Positions 9,475 through 11,584 of a stretch of 11,584 nt of DNA are shown one piece after another. A program made the translations under genes and the position numbers. Every line of letters begins with the position of its first letter. The first letter of the stretch is position 1. Source of the stretch: Flavobacteriaceae bacterium (GTDB taxonomy: Bacteria > Bacteroidota > Bacteroidia > Flavobacteriales > Flavobacteriaceae); the NCBI GenBank assembly GCA_027068695.1, contig JAMOMG010000128.1:1-11584 (forward strand), read 5' to 3'. Under the pieces are notes generated by a model. The model saw nothing but the letters and a program-made list of their open reading frames with translations, did not search any database and was not told the DNA's origin.

Positions 9475-9849
9475 TTACTTAAGCTCAACCTCTGCTCCTG
9501 CTTCTTCTAATGATGCTTTTAATCCTTCAGCTTCATCTTTAGATATACCTTCTTTAATTGGTGCTGGTGCGCTATCTACAATCCCTTTAGCTTCTTTTAA
9601 TCCTAAACCAGTTAATTCTTTAACCAATTTAACAACTGCTAATTTAGATTGACCTGCTGCTTTTAAAATTACGTCGAATTCAGTTTTTTCTTCAGCTGCA
9701 TCTTCTCCGCCTGCTGCTGGCCCTGCAACTGCAACTGCTGCTGCTGCTGGTTCAATACCATATTCGTCTTTTAAAATATTAGCTAACTCGTTTACTTCTT
9801 TTACTGTTAAGTTAACAAGTTGTTCTGCGAAATCTTTTAAATCTGCCAT
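9475..9849 (-). CDS. rplL: 50S ribosomal protein L7/L12
   Basis: 124 residues, standard for bL12. The N-terminal dimerisation helices (about 1-31, [20 protein letters not shown] and on) bind the C-terminal helix of L10. A flexible Ala/Gly/Pro-rich hinge spans about 33-53 ([16 protein letters not shown]). The globular C-terminal domain (about 55-124) contains [20 protein letters not shown] and the conserved [11 protein letters not shown] stretch, which contacts the translational GTPases EF-Tu, EF-G, IF2 and RF3. It is the multicopy stalk protein. It follows rplJ by 45 bp, room enough for separate initiation at the higher level that its 4-6 copies per ribosome demand. The bases before the ATG (CAAAGAGA) are purine-rich but too close to be a normal Shine-Dalgarno site. 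The start is the only sensible ATG. Confidence 0.98.
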   Translation of the reverse strand: MADLKDFAEQLVNLTVKEVNELANILKDEYGIEPAAAAVAVAGPAAGGEDAAEEKTEFDVILKAAGQSKLAVVKLVKELTGLGLKEAKGIVDSAPAPIKEGISKDEAEGLKASLEEAGAEVELK

Positions 9850-9894
9850 TTCTCTTTGTTTAATTTTTATTATTTAGTTTATTAGTGCACTTAT

Positions 9895-10410
9895 TTATTT
9901 ATCTGATAATGTTTTCAGAATTCCTGATAGTTTATTACCTCCAGACTGTAATGCTGAAATAACATTTTTAGCTGGTGATTGTAATAATGAAATAATATCT
10001 CCAATAAGTTCTTCCTTAGACTTAATGCTTACAAGCATATCTAGTTGGTCATCTCCAACATAAATTGCTTCTTCAACATAAGCTCCTTTTAATACAGGCT
10101 TATCAGATTTTTTACGAAATTCTTTAATAACTTTTGCAGGAGCATTGCCTGTCTCTGAAAACATCAAAGAAGTATTTCCTTTTAATATTCCTGGCAAGTC
10201 TCCAAAGTCTTTATCAGATTTTTCCATTGCTTTTTCAAGCAAGGTATTTTTAACAACAGCTAGTTTTACATTTGCCTTAAAACAAGCTCTACGTAAATTA
10301 GATGTATCTAAAGCATTTAATCCTGAAATATCTGCTAAATAGATGATATTACCTTCAGTTAACTGTGTTGTTAAAGCTTCTATTACTTGTGATTTTTCTT
10401 CTCTCGTCAT
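9895..10410 (-). CDS. rplJ: 50S ribosomal protein L10
   Basis: 171 residues, close to the usual size of uL10. The N-terminal domain (about 1-135) anchors the stalk to 23S rRNA near L11 and shows family features: MTREEKSQVIEAL, the IIYLADISGL strand, LRRACFKANVKLAVVKNTLL (about 39-58) and GNTSLMF. The C-terminal helix (about 136-171) is the docking platform for L7/L12 dimers, matching rplL directly downstream. In other bacteria L10 represses its own operon by binding the rplJ leader. Here only 22 bp separate rplA from rplJ, so no separate leader of the known kind fits between the genes. The ATG is clear and no Shine-Dalgarno sequence precedes it. Confidence 0.98.
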   Translation of the reverse strand: MTREEKSQVIEALTTQLTEGNIIYLADISGLNALDTSNLRRACFKANVKLAVVKNTLLEKAMEKSDKDFGDLPGILKGNTSLMFSETGNAPAKVIKEFRKKSDKPVLKGAYVEEAIYVGDDQLDMLVSIKSKEELIGDIISLLQSPAKNVISALQSGGNKLSGILKTLSDK

Positions 10411-10432
10411 AATTACTAAGTTTTAACTTTAA

Positions 10433-11122
10433 TTAAACTGATTTAGCATCTATACTTATTCCAGGACTCATAGTACTAGACAAGTAAATACTTTTAATAT
10501 ACGTTCCTTTTGCTGCAGTTGGTCTCAACTTTAATATTGTTTGCAACAACTCATCTGCATTTTCAGCAATTTTATTAGCGTCAAATGATGCTTTTGCTAT
10601 TGCAGCGTGTATAATACCCGTTTTATCAACTTTAAAGTCAATTTTACCAGCTTTTACTTCTTTTACAGCTTTTGCAACATCCATAGTTACAGTACCTGTT
10701 TTTGGGTTAGGCATTAAACCTCTTGGTCCTAAAATACGACCTAAAGGACCTAATTTTCCCATAACACTCGGCATTGTAATAATAACGTCAACATCTGTCC
10801 ATCCTCCTTTTATTTTTTGAAGGTATTCATCTAATCCAACATAATCAGCTCCTGCTTCTTTTGCATCGGCTTCTTTATCTGGAGTTACTAATGCTAATAC
10901 TTTAACATCTTTACCGGTTCCGTGTGGTAATGTTACTACCCCTCTAACCATTTGATTTGCTTTACGAGGATCTACTCCTAATCTAACAGCTAAATCAATA
11001 GATGCATCAAAATTCACAGAAGTAATTTCTTTTACTAAAGCAGAAGCATCTTTTAATGAATAAGCCTGAGTTTTATCAACCTTATCATACGCTACTTTTT
11101 GCTTTTTAGTTAATTTTGCCAT
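10433..11122 (-). CDS. rplA: 50S ribosomal protein L1
   Basis: 229 residues, normal for uL1, which forms the mobile L1 stalk on 23S rRNA at the ribosomal E site and helps release deacylated tRNA. The family signature lies at about 117-139 ([20 protein letters not shown], then MPNP). Also visible are the N-terminal basic region ([17 protein letters not shown]), [16 protein letters not shown] (domain I) and the C-terminal [28 protein letters not shown]1 is a translational repressor of its own operon in several bacteria, usually through a site near the rplK start. That site would lie at or beyond the right edge of the window and cannot be judged. The gene is 14 bp after rplK and 22 bp before rplJ, so it is a tight operon member. 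Confidence 0.98.
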   Translation of the reverse strand: MAKLTKKQKVAYDKVDKTQAYSLKDASALVKEITSVNFDASIDLAVRLGVDPRKANQMVRGVVTLPHGTGKDVKVLALVTPDKEADAKEAGADYVGLDEYLQKIKGGWTDVDVIITMPSVMGKLGPLGRILGPRGLMPNPKTGTVTMDVAKAVKEVKAGKIDFKVDKTGIIHAAIAKASFDANKIAENADELLQTILKLRPTAAKGTYIKSIYLSSTMSPGISIDAKSV

Positions 11123-11136
11123 TTTTAATAACTGTT

Positions 11137-11580
11137 TTATTGTTTTACTGGAGCTTTCCCTTTTACTTTAATACCCATTGAACGTGCAGTACCAGCCATC
11201 ATTAGCATAGCAGATTCAATAGTAAATGCATTTAAATCTACCATTTTATCTTCTGCAATTGTTTTCAATTGATCCCAAGTAACTGTAGCTACTTTATTTC
11301 GGTTAGGTTCTGGAGAACCTTTTTTAATTTTGGCTGCTTCTAATATTTGCACAGCTGCTGGTGGAGTTTTTACAACAAAATCAAAAGATTTATCTTTATA
11401 TACAGTAATTGCTACTGGTAAAACTTTTCCTTGTTTGTCTTGAGTTCTAGCATTAAATTGCTTACAGAACTCCATTATATTAACTCCGGCAGCACCCAAA
11501 GCAGGTCCAACTGGTGGTGATGGGTTAGCAGCACCTCCACGAACTTGTAATTTTACAACCTTACTTACTTCTTTTGCCAT
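11137..11580 (-). CDS. rplK: 50S ribosomal protein L11
   Basis: Complete at 147 residues, slightly longer than the E. coli protein because of an extended C-terminal tail (KGKAPVKQ). The N-terminal domain carries the proline-rich loop [10 protein letters not shown] at 20-29, which binds the GTPase-associated centre of 23S rRNA and is the region contacted by thiostrepton-type antibiotics. A linker at about 70-75 (VKTPPA) leads to the C-terminal RNA-binding domain with the [12 protein letters not shown] and family-typical [10 protein letters not shown] stretches. L11 is needed for stringent-response activation of RelA and for PrmA methylation in other bacteria. Only four bases upstream of the ATG are in the window, so its promoter, leader and the expected upstream genes (nusG, secE) are not visible. 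Confidence 0.98.
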   Translation of the reverse strand: MAKEVSKVVKLQVRGGAANPSPPVGPALGAAGVNIMEFCKQFNARTQDKQGKVLPVAITVYKDKSFDFVVKTPPAAVQILEAAKIKKGSPEPNRNKVATVTWDQLKTIAEDKMVDLNAFTIESAMLMMAGTARSMGIKVKGKAPVKQ

Positions 11581-11584
11581 TTTT

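Overview
The window comes from a low-GC member of the Bacteroidota, most likely a marine-type Flavobacteriaceae. The evidence is the gene order (rplK-rplA-rplJ-rplL-rpoB-rpoC followed by a DUF3467 gene), the protein sequences of the two RNA polymerase subunits, the TonB-dependent receptor next door, and the absence of a convincing Shine-Dalgarno sequence in front of any gene. I can suggest family level from memory of related proteins, but not genus.

All genes lie on the minus strand, so transcription runs from high to low coordinates. Positions 11580-9475 hold four large-subunit ribosomal proteins: L11, L1, L10 and L7/L12. After a 120-bp gap with a long hairpin comes rpoB (9354-5539), which appears to start with TTG. 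An 86-bp gap with a perfect 12-bp hairpin separates it from rpoC (5452-1178). Two bases after the rpoC stop begins a 104-residue DUF3467 protein (1175-861). A strong intrinsic-terminator-like hairpin (855-826) closes the unit. Downstream, a separate gene starts at 755 and runs off the left edge: the N-terminal 251 residues of a TonB-dependent outer-membrane receptor, with a candidate Bacteroidota-type -7 promoter element (TAGCTTTG) in front.

L11, L1, L10 and L7/L12 build the L1 stalk and the GTPase-associated stalk region of the ribosome. RpoB and RpoC form the catalytic core of RNA polymerase. Grouping them links ribosome and polymerase synthesis, and the hairpins at the rplL/rpoB and rpoB/rpoC junctions are natural places to set different expression levels or to process the mRNA. 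The receptor is functionally unrelated.

This is mostly an ordinary, highly conserved core region. I found no mobile element, CRISPR array, RNA gene or defence system. The items worth a second look are the TTG start of rpoB, the two intercistronic hairpins (one hiding an AGGAGG/CCTCCT pair), the DUF3467 gene coupled to rpoC, and the lack of room for a conventional L10 leader. No gene-free stretch exceeds 300 bases.
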